From assembly GCA_958510875.1 (NCBI GenBank), contig OY294067.1:247953736-248017735 (forward strand): 64,000 nt of DNA, given 5' to 3'. This document shows, one piece after another, positions 12,625-24,639 of the stretch. Made by a program: the position numbers and the translations under genes. This stretch comes from Endomychus coccineus (taxonomy: Eukaryota; Arthropoda; Insecta; Coleoptera; Endomychidae). The notes below the pieces were generated by a model. The model saw only the letters and a list, made by a program, of their open reading frames with translations, searched no databases and was not told where the DNA came from. Numbering within the stretch: position 1 is the stretch's first letter; each line of letters starts with the position of its first letter.

Positions 12625-13560
12625 CTATTACGGAGAGGGAGGAGGTCGGATCAACTTGAAATTTGGACTGGAAGTTCCTTGGACATTGACAATAAAAGGG
12701 TACTACTTTGGTTTCTTAATTTTCAATATAACCAGATATTAATTTTTTGGTGCTAAACAACCCTTAAAAATGTAAAAAAAAAATTTTTGCCCAAAAAAAA
12801 AGGGGTTGCACCCACTTTGGGAAATAAAAATTTCAGGAGGTTGTTGTTGGTCCCCAAAAAAAACTTTTCCACCGGGTCACTATGCATCGTAAAATTTTCG
12901 CCAACCTTGCTTATTTTCTCGCCAGATTTACTCCACTATATGAGAAAGCAATCTGCCAGATGGGTGCATTTGCTCTCTGTTGACAACAAGCGCGACTGTG
13001 TGACAACTTCAAAGGAGTGTTTGATGATGTTCAAACGCTAAAATAACTTTTAGTGCCGTTGTTTTGGACGAAACATGGATCCATCGCAACACACCAGAGA
13101 CCAAAGTATAGTCGAAACAGTGGACTTGTCTTGGCGAATCGAAGACGAAAAAAGTCTTGGCGACTGTTTTTTTGGATGCGCACGGTATCGTCCATACCGA
13201 ATACCTTGAAAAAGGCAAAACGATCACCGGTGTTGTATAATATGCAGAGATGTTGGATCGATTCGACGCCGATTTGAAGTGAAAGCGGTCGCATTTGGGA
13301 AAGAAAAAAGTGCTCTTCCACCAGGACAACTCACCGGAGCAGTCGCAATGGCAAAATTGCATAAATTGCGCTACGAATTGGTTCGTCATTCACCATATTC
13401 TCCAGATTTGACCCACTGCGATTTTTTCTATTTCCAAACTTGAAGAAATGACTCGGCGGAAAGAAATTTGGCTCCAACGATGAGGTCATCGCTGAAAAAA
13501 ATGCCTGTTTTGAAGGATTGCCGTTATCGTATTATTTGGAAGGGATGGAAACATCTTCAA

Positions 13561-15130
13561 AAACTTTCAATTTTCTTCAAAAAATACACTTCTCAAAATC
13601 ACTTCAACAGTAAGATTTATCAAAAAATTACAAGGCTGCAAAAAAACATTTTGTTTCCTCTTCATTGCTCTACCATAAAAATCAACTGCTATATAAACGA
13701 TACAAGTTAGCGATAGTGTGCCACCACCACTATTTTCAAGGTCTTTGAGCTCTAAAATTAAATGAGATATGTTAAATAAAACAATTATTACACACTATTA
13801 GTCAGATTTATTACTTGCATAAAAAATTGTATAATGATGCAATACGGAGATATAAATAAACTGAATTGGTTCCCAAAATTACATTTTTCATAATTTCCGG
13901 CACAGAGGGTGGTTTTCAAGGTTTGAAATGAAGAAATACATCATATTCTACATACACATTTTTTCATACTTTTCATATAAAGGGGTGGTTTACATCCCCA
14001 AAAAACTAAAAGCGCACATTGAAGGGGGTCATAGAGGATTATATACGGTATAAAGAGCCTAATTCCAAATTTTCATAAAAATCAATGACAGTTCTCAAAA
14101 TTCGGAGATAATACTTCATTTTTACGTCATTGATTGTGCTGTAACGTAACGGAGTTACATAGTTAATAAATGTTATTATTGTAAATAGTTGGATATAAAT
14201 ATGTTCGCCATTCGTCAATATGGTTTAAATAAAGCTCCAAAACCAGAGAATGCAGATATTGAATATTTAACAATGCTACTAAGGCGTTCGATCATTATTA
14301 TGACAACATTTGAGTAAAAAATGGAATTCAGTTTCAAAGTTTTCGAACGATAAAGAAAAGTGATCCGTAAGTGGAAGCTGCATTTGTATAACCAAGTCAA
14401 GCTTGGCTTCAAAGAATATTGAAGTTTGTGGGGAATGTTGCAAGTCACAAAGGCTCTATCGAAAGAATTTGGCAGTAATAATACTGCTGAAATGTCTTTT
14501 ATGAAATATTAGGTCCCATTTGCAGAAGTTTCATCTCAACGATCAAATAGAGCCACGTGCGATTTGGAATCACGGATACGTTGATATTTTACGTAACAAA
14601 CCAGATAGAGGATCTCAAAGTAGAACCATTCATATGTTATTTTCGTAACTTTGAAGTCCTGTAATGCATAATACATATTAATAACAGGATATAATACAAG
14701 GCGATACATCTCGGCTACTTCAAAGCTTCTTCATATCTTTAAACATTCAATTCTAAAACTTCAGAGGAAGTAAATACCCATATTATATGTGGATTTGTTA
14801 ATTCATTAAATCCAAAATCTATCCCAAATAAATTTTATACATCTCCACTTTTCAATAAAATCACACCAGTATACTCCGCAAAATCAATAAAAAATAGAGT
14901 GAAGGAAAATAATGGTAACACAGCCATATCCATTGAACTGATATCCGACCCAATCGAAGATTGTAAGAAAGTACACCACTTATATTGTAAATGAAAATGA
15001 AAAAAGTTCTTGTCGAATATAAACCCCTAATCGCCCTCACATTACTGCTTAATTAAAATCCAAGAAGAATGTGAACATATCAGGCCAGTTTGTTAAGCAG
15101 TATGCCAATAAATTCAACATTGTGAAACCA
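13561..15130. other. No gene seen
   Basis: AT-rich. Short open frames (for example minus 14215-14448) show no recognised motif. Confidence 0.35.
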
Positions 15131-15139
15131 TGAGAATCC

Positions 15140-15490
15140 TTGGTATGGAGGACAAAGATAACTAAAAAATAGCTTCGGCTCTGTTGAGGAAAGTACAAAA
15201 ACTTGCTTGTCACAGTATAACTGGGGCTACGAAAATAACCCCAACATCAGTCATAAAAGTATTATTGGACCAACACCCGATTGACATTAAAATCATAGGG
15301 GAGACAAGAATGGGACCAATGAGGCTTCAAAACACAAGCAACACATCGGACCACATCAGTATCATGGAAATAGTATGAGGTAACATTCTTGAAATGAAAC
15401 CAACGGAGCGAGTGCTGTAAACCGTCAAATTAAAACGTACCAAAAGCCATAGTGGCTGAGATGTGGCTAGGGAAAACGGCCAGCATCCAA
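15140..15490 (+). pseudogene. LINE (Jockey-like) ORF2 C-terminal relic
   Basis: The frame at 15184-15378 reads LLRKVQKLACHSITGATKI, then TPTSVIKVLLDQHPIDIKI and GETRMGP. In Jockey-like LINEs the block between RT and RNase H has this pattern (K-V-Q-R-L-A...I-T-G-A, TPTAAMEVLL, PLD...I..EA). It is a fragment of a retrotransposon polyprotein, stopped on both sides. Confidence 0.65.
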
Positions 15491-16220
15491 GGCAAAAAAA
15501 AAATGATAATAGCTATAAATCTAATAGATATTACAGTGGACTTTACTATAGTTTCAAATCAGTTAGTAAATAACAATAAAACCGTTGAACTAACCCATAA
15601 TTATAAACTTGCTTCATGATATTAATGATTTATGTCTAAGGATTTCACAAGATCCACAACTAAGAATTATTTATCAAATCCGATACCGACATTTCACGGG
15701 ACTATCCTTAATAAATATCATTGAAGATCTATCGGGAAAGAACAATACCCAATCTGCTGCTACAACCAAAAAATTGTTTAATCTTTTTATATTCAAACTA
15801 GAATTATTTTTCATATTGGAGCCATTTTTATACCCAACACACTGGTTTACATAAGGAGTCAGCGTTGTCGTCTTTATTTTAGTATTTACGAATTATTTAT
15901 AATCTTTTGAATATTAAAATATCGTGGTTTTGAATGATGCAACACATGTTTTGGCAGGTCATCGGAGGAACATGAGTTTTATTCACATTAAATTATTTAA
16001 TTAGAGTGAAATTACATATACCAAACTTAAAAATTATAGTGTTTCGTTGGGAATGGGACATACGTTAACTGAGGATACGAGTGACTAAGGTGAATAACCC
16101 ATATTTAATAGTTTTTTGACATGTAACAACCGAGATGGGGTCTTTTATCAATCATTTCTTTCTGTACTTATAAATTGGGAAGCATCCTGTAGATTTTTAT
16201 CATTTCGCATACCTGTAATG

Positions 16221-17920
16221 AATAGATAGATAGATAGATATTTATTTATTTCCAAATTATGTTTACAATCCACACAAGAACAGAAAACATAAAATAAAAT
16301 AACGTCAAAACTGAAAGTAAAATAAACATCAGTTACCAACATGCAACATATGATGCCATATGTAATGCCATATACAATGTAAATCCGTATTAATAAGATA
16401 ATAAGTAGGTAGGTACCATAGTTTTCCTCATACATTAGAATTAAAATAAAAATATTCTGTACAACTATATGGTTCTATATTTATTAATAGTAGTTTTATT
16501 TCCCTTTTAGATACATTTAGGGTATTTATTGTTTTTAATTCATCTGCTAAGTTATTGAATAACCTTATACACATATAGTATGGACTTTTTTCTGATAAAG
16601 TTAACCTATGAATAGGATAATTTATATCAAGGCTTCTAGTGTTATATCCATGTTCCCTATCTCCAACAGGAAATAACTCCATGTGTTTGTACATGAATAT
16701 CAGACATTCATATATGTATAGAGCATGAACTGTTAAAATACTGTTTTCTTTAAAAACACCCCTGCAGGTGTCTAAATATTTCCTGTTGTAAATAATTCGT
16801 ATTACTCTTTTTTGCATTATAAATGCTATCTGGTTTTTTAATTACTCCCCCAAAAAATTGTTCCATATCTAAGAACTGATTCGAAGTTTCCATGGTATAT
16901 TATTTTCATTGTTTCATTGTTCATATATATAAACTTTATTTAGACTCGAGCATACACACTCAATTTATTCTGACCAACTTAGGAATTCATCAATAAGGCC
17001 CAAGAATTTTGTTATTCTAACTAGGTTCATTTTTGAATTTCCTATTTTTATGGTTTTTGGTTGTTCTCTTTTACTTTGTTTAGTATGAAACAAAAATAAC
17101 CTCGGTTTTTGTTTGGTTTAACACTAGTTGATTTGTTCGAAACCAATCACTTGTTCCTAGGAACAGTCCATTGGTTTTTGTTACTAGCTTAGGACAAGTG
17201 TTTGCTCCCACCATCAGATTTGTATCATCTGCATAGGCAGTAATGCCACAGTCAGTGTCAACTAGTGTGCCAAATAAATCATTGACATATATAAGGAACA
17301 AGATAGGTCCTGTTAAACTACCCTATGGTACACCTATTTTATTGTTTGCAATGTCAGATTTGTCGACTTTTCCTTTCGTTCTAACAACTACTCCTTGTTT
17401 TCTGTTTGAGAGATATGATTGGAAGCATTTAATGGCATTCCTTCTTATTCCATATTTTTGTAATTTTTTGGTTAGTAGTTCATGATTGAGGCAATCATAT
17501 GATTTAGATAAGTCCAGGAACATTCCCAGTGCTAGATCTTTGTTTTCAATTAGACGTAATATTGTTGGGGTGAACTGAAATATCGCTGTTTGGGTTGACT
17601 TGCCCTTCAAGTATGCGTGCTGACTGTTGCTAAACAATTTACAAGATATCATGAAGTTCATTAGTCTATCACACATAGCGATTTCAAACAATTTTGAAAA
17701 GCTAGGTAGCAGACTTATTGGTCTGTAATTTTCTAATAGTTCTGGGTCACCCGTTTTATATACCGGTGTAATAAGCGCCAGCTTCAATTGGTCTGGAAAT
17801 ACACCATGACTTAAGAGTTATTTATTAAGTGGCATAGGACTATATTTATCTCAGCAATACATAGTTTTATTATGCTTGTCGGAATTTCATCATCCCCACT
17901 ACTGTTTTTATACAGTACCG
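16221..17920 (-). mobile_element. 5'-truncated LINE (Jockey/CR1-like)
   Basis: Minus-strand non-LTR retrotransposon. From 17915 downward: GDDEIPTSIIKLC, then 17787-17323 with YRPISLLPSFSKLFE and FLDLSKSYDCLNH (RT palm, motif A), then 17301-17080 with YADDTNLMV (catalytic YADD), then 16817-16428 with the thumb and C-terminal region (MQKRVIRIIYNRKYLDTC, RLFNNLADELK). Stops or frameshifts separate the frames. The 3' end is a GATA/TATC microsatellite tail at 16221-16240, typical of LINE integration. Apurinic endonuclease and ORF1 are missing, so it is a dead-on-arrival copy. Confidence 0.85.
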
Positions 17921-17929
17921 ATATATAAA

Positions 17930-18670
17930 AAAAAGAGAAACCAGGTTGCAAAAATTCTCAAAATCTTCAACGTTGAAAACAAAACCCTGCATATCTTTTT
18001 CCAAATTTAAAAAGAGCACAAAAAAATTATTTCACTGATATGCTTTTGGTATATACCATTTTGCTACAATTGTCTGAGCTGTGATGAGCTCTCAATCTAT
18101 GAGCCGCCTCTCAAACGTTATGTGATTATAAGAGTTGTCAAAAACGTCAATTGCAACTCTTTTTACCCCCTTATGGGTAAAATAGCAAGTGCCTACCTCA
18201 TATAAGGACCTACCTCCAAAATTTAAAGTCTGTCGGCTTTATATCTTCGGAAATACATACTAGCCGTTGAACGTGGGCTACGAATGCAGAAACATCTAAA
18301 AGCGTGGAAATACGTAAAATTATACTCCATGTTATGTGAATGTTTATTTGAATTCACAGGGATATCTATGTTATGTAGTGGTCTGTCGCGGACATTATGT
18401 GACTGTCAACGTATCACATATCTGTCATGGACTGTGATAATGATCAATTAATCCATGTAGCTGTATGTTATGTAAATTTTACGTCATTTTAGCTGTCAAA
18501 AATTTTAAATATATTGAATCCCTATTACCCCGTTTGGGTGCGTAAGTCGTATAAGGAACATATCTGCCAAGTTTCAAGTAGGTCCGCTTTATAGTTTTTC
18601 CCAGATTTCGTAATGAATGAGTCTATGATTGAGTGAGTGAGTGGTATTTGCCTTTTATATATAGATAATA
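17930..18670. repeat. Unclassified interspersed repeat
   Basis: No coding frame. Two diverged copies of one block occur at about 18160-18250 and 18520-18600 (ACCCC...GGGT, then AAGTC/TCTGTCGGCTTTATA versus AAGTAGGTCCGCTTTATAG). The segment ends in GTGAGTGAGTGG, TTTGCC and TTTTATATATAGAT. It looks like a multicopy untranslated repeat end; the family was not identified. Confidence 0.4.
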
Positions 18671-20260
18671 TAGACAGATACGTAAGGAAAAGTTTGTTCA
18701 TATTTTACATTATCACATCCAAAATAAAGTTCCTTTTACTTTAAATTTTCCTCCCATCAATTTTTTTGTCGTAACTCAGTATTTTAATGGGTTGACTGAC
18801 TGTAATGTTATTCAAATTGAACCAAGGATTTCTTCATTATTTTATCAGCAGGTGAATATACCAGTTCTATTCTGACTATAATAAATAACATTATTTAAAA
18901 AGTATCGTTCCAAGCGATGAATATAGACAAAGATACGAACGAACTAATTTAAATGATTTTATAGGCGCAAGTTTTAGCGTTCACTAAATGTCAACGAGCT
19001 ACCAATCTTGCCCTTGACTGTCCGATTATCCGGAATTTAGCCGGGCGTGGTACCTTTACACGAATAAATGATCCAGTAACAAAATAAAGACGTCTAACAA
19101 ATCTTGAGCCAGATATGTTCCCCCGATTCTCTCAATTAATGAGATTCCTGCAATCGCATTTTGTGTAAACTAGAGGATATGTACAAATTGCAACATTTGC
19201 CCGAAAATTAAAGAAATCATTACATGTGTAGCAGCGAATAATGGCAGTACCAATAATACGGAAGCAGCATAAAGATCTACTTTTTTCTTTCTTAGGCGTG
19301 TATCTTGTTAATTCCAATAATTTAACTTTAAGGAAGGGGAACTGAATGAGATAAACAAACGTACTATATATTGAAACCTGATTAAAACTTAATCTATTGT
19401 TATTTTTCTCTCTAAGTGATAGGTTTCAATTTCCATTTTATAGAATGAAAGTAAGTACTGGCTTCATTTTTTAATCTAATTAGGCTATTCCCCTACGACA
19501 ATATATCACTATATTTTTTAAATATTATTTTTTTTTAATTTCACTTCACTAACGTTCAAATATGACATTTAAAGATTTACATTCTGAAACGAAAATTATT
19601 TGTGGCAATTTAATTGTAAGTAGTTGTTTTCCAATGTTTTAATTATTACTATCATTTTTTTATATTTTTAATATTTTTGAGATGCAGCAGAAAATGTCAG
19701 TTAACTAGATTCAATTTCCGCTCTCGTCTAGTTTGTAGGGCAACACCCTGTTAATCATGTAAATAGTTAATTTTCACTTATTGTCGCTTCACTAATGGAA
19801 ACACGTGTTCTTTTAATCAAAAAGTTTTTAATTTCTGGTTTTATATGAATCATTAGATTCTTATAACGGGAATAACAACTATTTATTTGTTTATACTTAC
19901 GCGAATCATGTAAGAAGTACATGTATGTGAAAGTGAATCCCCATAATAATGAACTAAAAATAATGAGACGACACATAAATTTAAACTTATGATGTCTGTA
20001 TGAATGCTATACTCTTGAGGGTTGTATACAAGTTGCAATTTCAAAGATATCGATGGAAATTTGGCATAGATCATACCCATGGGAGGGAGGTCCTATTTCA
20101 GGGCCGGCGAAATAAAATTTGCTGGGGTTTGGTATACCGTTGAAAAGTTAAATATATTCATTTTAATATACCTTTATATATATAATTGACATTATAATAT
20201 TTATTACCTTCTATTACATTAAACATTAAATAAGATTAATTTCCACATATATCAAAAATG
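18671..20260. other. No gene seen
   Basis: AT-rich, no supported feature. Confidence 0.35.
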
Positions 20261-20263
20261 TAC

Positions 20264-20455
20264 CTAGTTTATTTCGTTGCAAAAGTGGATTTTATTTTTA
20301 TCTATAAGATTGTTCATCAGAATATCAAGATTAAATGCTTTCGCTGCTTTTAGTGCATTTAATACAGCCCAGGAATCTAAACGCTTCTTCAACATTGTAG
20401 CTCTTAAGTAACTTTTAAACGCCGTATTGCTGAAAATAATCTCTAGCAAGAACAT
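20264..20455 (-). other. Possible coding fragment, unrecognised
   Basis: A minus-strand frame of 60-odd codons ending in a stop at 20264. Its composition looks protein-like: LRATMLKKRLDSWAVLNALK, then AAKAFNLDILMNNL. No start codon context or splice partner was identified, and the family is not recognised. It could be an exon, a transposon scrap or chance. Confidence 0.25.
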
Positions 20456-21379
20456 GAAGAACTCGGTACTATTTTTTTTTAAATCCGAACAAGGCTGTGA
20501 TGCTATATCTTACCTCAATTATTCAAAATTTACAAATATTTACACGAATATTCTCTTTAATTAATAATTATTGCATTTAAATGCATATAAATAAAGCAGT
20601 CAGAGAAACAGGGTCATATTTTCATTTAAAAATATACACACAGATATTTCTGAGGTATTTGTCCCATTTTACCAGAAAATATGCTTGTCCTATTTATAAA
20701 ATTATCTAGAAATATTTTGTCATGAGGTACCAAACAACACCTGCCCTATTTATTTATTTTATTCCAATTTTCCTAAAATCGTTTTTAAAGCTTTCAAATA
20801 TAAAACATTTTTCGTGATAAGAACTATTATGATGAATTAAAATTTCACGTAAACTTAATTATTACTATCGGGTTTCGCTTATTTTTGAAGATTATATCAT
20901 TCGCTACCTGATTATACCCTGCGTTGACTGGCTACAGAAGAATATGTTTATCCCTACAGTTTTTGTTCCAGATATTAAGCCCTCAAGAACAGCTAGCGAC
21001 GACGGGCGTCGAATATGAAAGACCATAAACATCTTTCAGAATTCTTGAATCTGGATCGTCCCATTTGTAAACTCTAAAATTTATCAATAATTGACCGTGC
21101 TTCGCTTCAGTACTTATCTGCTTTGAGGAAGGAAAGGGGGGTGTGGTAGTTTTTTCAAAATCTCATGTAAATCACTGAATTATAGAGTAATGCTGGATCG
21201 TGCTGTAGCCATTACGAGCCGATAGAGAAACGAGTATTTATGTCCTTGTGTTCAGGCGGCGTACAGCCTGACGACAAGGACAAGGTATAATATCATGGGT
21301 TTCGCATTATCTCCCTATCTCTCTCGGCTTGCTTTGAAAGCACAACAGGGAAGATAGTTCAGTATTACCATATTTCAGT

Positions 21380-21670
21380 GATGTAGACAGACAGTGACTT
21401 TTCTTTTGATATGAAGGTTAAGTGTACAATATTTTATCGAGATCGGTACCTATCTCCTGTAGGGGGGGAAGGGGTGATGAGGTAGTTTTCCGGAATGACA
21501 TGTAGACAGTGACTTTCCATTTTTTTTAAGGTCAAGTGTCCAAAATTTCAATAAGGTCGGTACTTACCAACTTTAAGGAGTGGTACAGGGGAATGGGGTA
21601 GTTTTTTTGTAAATTTTATGAATACAGAGTTTCCTCTTGTTTTGAAGGTCATGTTTTCAAAATATCATCA
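21380..21670. repeat. Degenerate ~115-bp tandem repeat
   Basis: Three or four diverged units share GTGACTTTC/GAGTTTCCTC, then TTTGAAGGTCA or AAGGTTAAGTGT, AAAATTTCA and GATCGGTAC. Related sequence begins near 21120. No coding content. Confidence 0.5.
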
Positions 21671-22399
21671 AGATCAGAATAAAACTCGAGATTTGAAAAA
21701 AAATAAACATTTTTAATATACATAGATGGCATTTCCACATACTGCTTCTTCCTTGGTGCTGTATTAATGTATCTACTTATATTCAGTCGTATATGTGAAA
21801 GGAGTCCAAATTCAAACCAGTATCTGTAAGCACAGGGGTTTGTCGAAATCGTCAAGTCAATGAAAATCGTGTTGACTTCAGACTAGTTGTGGTTTTATTG
21901 GAAATAACTATCAAATTTCTTATTTCGATTGACTTGTTTCTGCACTGACACAAAAACCAGTCGTTCCGAAGATGCAAAGGATAATCACGTTTTCTTCTTC
22001 GAATCTCGCACGATTCTATAATTTAAATAAATTGAAAGTCAATGTCATGTTCGAATTAGTATTACACATTACTTTTCAAGAACTAAAGCTAATTCAAACA
22101 GGATTATTGTATTTTTCATTCCAATTGCGTAAATTCATTTAGAACTGTCTAAGATTTCATCCGCGTTTCAAAGATTTTTTGTAGAAGCTATCAACAATTT
22201 AGTAGAAATAAAACAGAAAAGCTTTTTAATCCACATTTATATTATCATAAACAGGAACAAGAATTTGTGATTCAGGGCTTCAACATCAACTTTTTCCACT
22301 TATTCGAGGCCATGTTGTGTGTTACTCATCTGAATCTCTGAATTAGTTGAAAGCGTCGCAACAAAATTTAGATCCATATTGTGTCCCCTTCTTCAACGA

Positions 22400-22418
22400 T
22401 TAGGTTAGGTTAGGTTAG
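22400..22418 (+). repeat. Short TTAGG array
   Basis: Just under four units of the canonical insect telomere repeat TTAGG, internal to the chromosome. Too short to be a telomere. Confidence 0.8.
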
Positions 22419-22419
22419 T

Positions 22420-23460
22420 TCCTCTAATCTTTAGATCCTTAACAGAGGCATAATACAAAATTGGCTAGGACTAACGACGTAACTGGCCTGGTTGAGAATT
22501 AAGTGAAACACCAACTTCAATGAACCTGATTAATCATAGTACTCAACTTTCGTTTAAAAATGAAAAAAATTATTTCTGGGCAGGACCTAAGTGGCGGTTC
22601 AGAATTAAATTATAACCTTGATATTGATCTAACCTTGATTATGGCGCTCCAATTGTCTAATTAATTTTGTATTTATTTTTCAATCAAATTATTTCAATAC
22701 CGGAATTGAGGCAAAATACAAATTTTAGTGTATACAAATACCACGAAGGTAGACATTGTATATCGAATTAGACCAGCAAATAACCAATCAGGAATTCCCT
22801 AAGCCAGTCTTCAAATCTTATGAGTTCGATTTATTTTATCATATTAGATAATTATTCAAATTTATTCATCAATTGATAATTAACATGAATGCGAGAATGC
22901 CTTATTATTTTACAATACATAGACACATTCTTGGAATAAAAGATTCTATATTTTATAATTGTGCCATAATCCTGTATTGGCCATTGACTGTCTGAAGTCA
23001 AAAATCTCATAAAAATTTAATAGGAGTTCATCAAACCTTGATCACAATAACAAAATATCGTATTTTTCCTTACCTTGATCTAAAGAATAATGTTCAAGAA
23101 CAATGGATCTGGATTTCATACCTTCATCTCGTACTTATGTCGTCGTAACCTAGAATTTTTGTGACAAAAGAAATTCATCCGGAAAATTGGTATATACCTA
23201 CATATTATCAGTATATTGTAAATTTTACATCGGTTGATATAATGGTACCAGTTGAAGAATGTGAAATTTTATACATCGCCATACTTACAATCAATGAGGA
23301 CCCAGGGCAGATATTTGAATATACGTTTTAAACGAATAGGATAAGCTTTTAAGCTGAATGTGCGTGAATAGTTGATCTATAGCGGAGCATCGAATCGCAG
23401 TGTGTTCATCAATGATTTACTATCCTTTCAGAAGTTTATATTTAAAAAAGATAAGAATCT
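22420..23460. other. No gene seen
   Basis: AT-rich, no supported feature. Confidence 0.35.
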
Positions 23461-23464
23461 GACG

Positions 23465-23540
23465 GGACCAAAGTGATGGAATTGGTAAACACCCTGGACT
23501 AGACATCCAGTAATCTGGGTTCGAATCCCGCCATAGTCCA
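23465..23540 (+). tRNA. tRNA-like sequence (probable pseudo-tRNA or SINE head)
   Basis: A near-cloverleaf. The D arm is GTG...CAC with loop containing GGAATTGGTAAA. The anticodon stem is CTGGA/TCCAG with loop CTAGACA (anticodon AGA by position). The T arm is GGG-TTCGAAT-CCC, a perfect B-box (GGTTCGAATCC). The acceptor arm GGACCAA/ATAGTCC pairs at only five of seven positions, and there is one extra base before it. The D arm resembles class II leucine tRNAs, yet no long variable arm is present. It lies 22 bp before the repeat copy at 23563. Confidence 0.45.
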
Positions 23541-23562
23541 ATGTTTTACGTTTATTCATGTT

Positions 23563-23800
23563 TATAATCCTATGTTAAATTATCTAAGTTATTTTCATAA
23601 TTCAGAAAATTTAATTCTATATCTCTCAATGTACTAACAGGAAATTGTGGCCAATTAGGCAAAGAAACTTTAAACTCAGTTTTTTGAGTCACAGTGTGAT
23701 TGCTCACTGACGCGCGCTCGAAATCAAATACAAAAATGCTCATATCAAGTATAACAGATATCGTGAAGTTTTGAACATTCTGGAAGAGCAATACTTATTC
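23563..23800 (-). repeat. Dispersed repeat carrying a short reading frame
   Basis: About 110 bp here match the right arm and flank of the palindrome at 12480-12590. On the minus strand a 73-codon frame reads KTEFKVSLPNWPQFPVSTLR, then DIELNFLNYENNLDNL. The shape of the last part (a Pro-rich lead, FPV, then an acidic helix) is loosely like the DUF4806 domain of insect transposon proteins, which is a weak inference. Confidence 0.45.
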
Positions 23801-24472
23801 AACAAAAGCGTTGGACTACCGGAATTCTACATGGGTCATATTTTATAAGTGATTGTTAATATTGAAAAAATAGGGTTCGTATTTACACGTTACCACTTTA
23901 GTGAGAGGACAAACGGATATATATTGAATTTGTTAAAATAATAATACGATATTAATGTTATCTAAAAATAATTATTTTTTACAAAAGAATATATACATAT
24001 TCAAAAAATAAAGAATATAGAACTTATTACAGTTTTTGTAGTTTTCGTTGATGTCGATATGCCAGCACACCAAAATGTGTAGCGGTTCTTCAACTGTTAG
24101 CGAATAGACTCATAAACATTGCTATTGGAATCTACAATTTTCAACCTACAATTATTTAAATATCGATAAATATTCCTCCGTGGCCAGTTTTTTTTTCTCA
24201 GTGTAAGTATAAGTGAAGAAGTTCTGCCCTGCTTACTCTTCCGCATGTTTCTTATTATTAAGGGGGCTACCCCTCATGCGAGCTGACTAGCAACAGCGCA
24301 TTTTAACATCTTCAATGTCAATAGAAGGAATCAATGCGGTTAAATGAGGACACAGTATATAATGTCATCGCTCTCCACGACTTCGTGCATGCAAGTTCAC
24401 AATGAAGAGGTTGCGTTTTCAGCGAGGTTTGAAACCGAACCTCCCTTGCCCCTTCGTCCGCCCGCAGCATAA

Positions 24473-24638
24473 CTCAAAAAGTATTGGACAAAATGAGCTA
24501 AAATTGGCAATAAGTATAAAATATATCATGGACAACGAGCCGACTCATATAGAAACTTAAAAAGTATTGGACAAAATCAGCTAAACTTGGCAATAAGTAT
24601 AAAATATATCATGGACAACGAGCCGACTCATATAGAAA
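24473..24638. repeat. 83-bp direct tandem duplication
   Basis: Two head-to-tail copies (24473-24555 and 24556-24638) differ at only a few positions by eye. Each contains AAGTATTGGACAAAAT and ends ACTCATATAGAAA. Confidence 0.9.
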
Positions 24639-24639
24639 G

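Larger units (their letters stand above)
10893..12808. mobile_element. Foldback element nested in mariner
   Basis: Long inverted arms, 10893-11373 and about 12056-12808, match over their whole length by eye. Shared landmarks are TTTTTAAGGGT, TCCAAATTTCAA, CCTTGGACATTGACAATAAA (right arm) and GATCCAGATCGGATGTAAAT (right arm). The right arm is longer because it contains TA microsatellites and an inserted palindrome (12345-12620). The 680-bp centre has no open frame. It includes a retroviral-type primer-site-like string, CTGGCGCCGCCCGCACGGGA, near 11730, of uncertain meaning. Confidence 0.8.
10611..13560 (+). mobile_element. Second mariner, split by a foldback element
   Basis: Plus-strand mariner. 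The left end begins CGAGGGCAAGGTGAAAAA at 10611, the transposase start is near 10790, and the first helix region includes HRWFSDFLCGSMTIR (about 10842-10890). The gene is then interrupted by the 10893-12808 foldback. It resumes near 12950 with LSARWVHLLSVDNKRDCV, VLDETWIHRNTPETK (first catalytic Asp), LFHQDNSP (second Asp) and RHSPYSPDLTHCDFF (third Asp, the mariner DD34D pattern). About 70 codons are missing around the insertion, and stops and frameshifts are numerous. The right terminal repeat was not found. Confidence 0.85.

Noticed and set aside
13009..13389. Minus-strand frame of 126 codons
   Set aside because: Shadow of the plus-strand mariner coding region at 13040-13440.
22400..22418. 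TTAGG array as a chromosome end or telomeric fusion
   Set aside because: Under four units, with ordinary sequence on both sides; likely chance or a small interstitial repeat.
23465..23540. Functional serine tRNA (AGA)
   Set aside because: Serine tRNAs need a long variable arm, and two acceptor pairs are mismatched.
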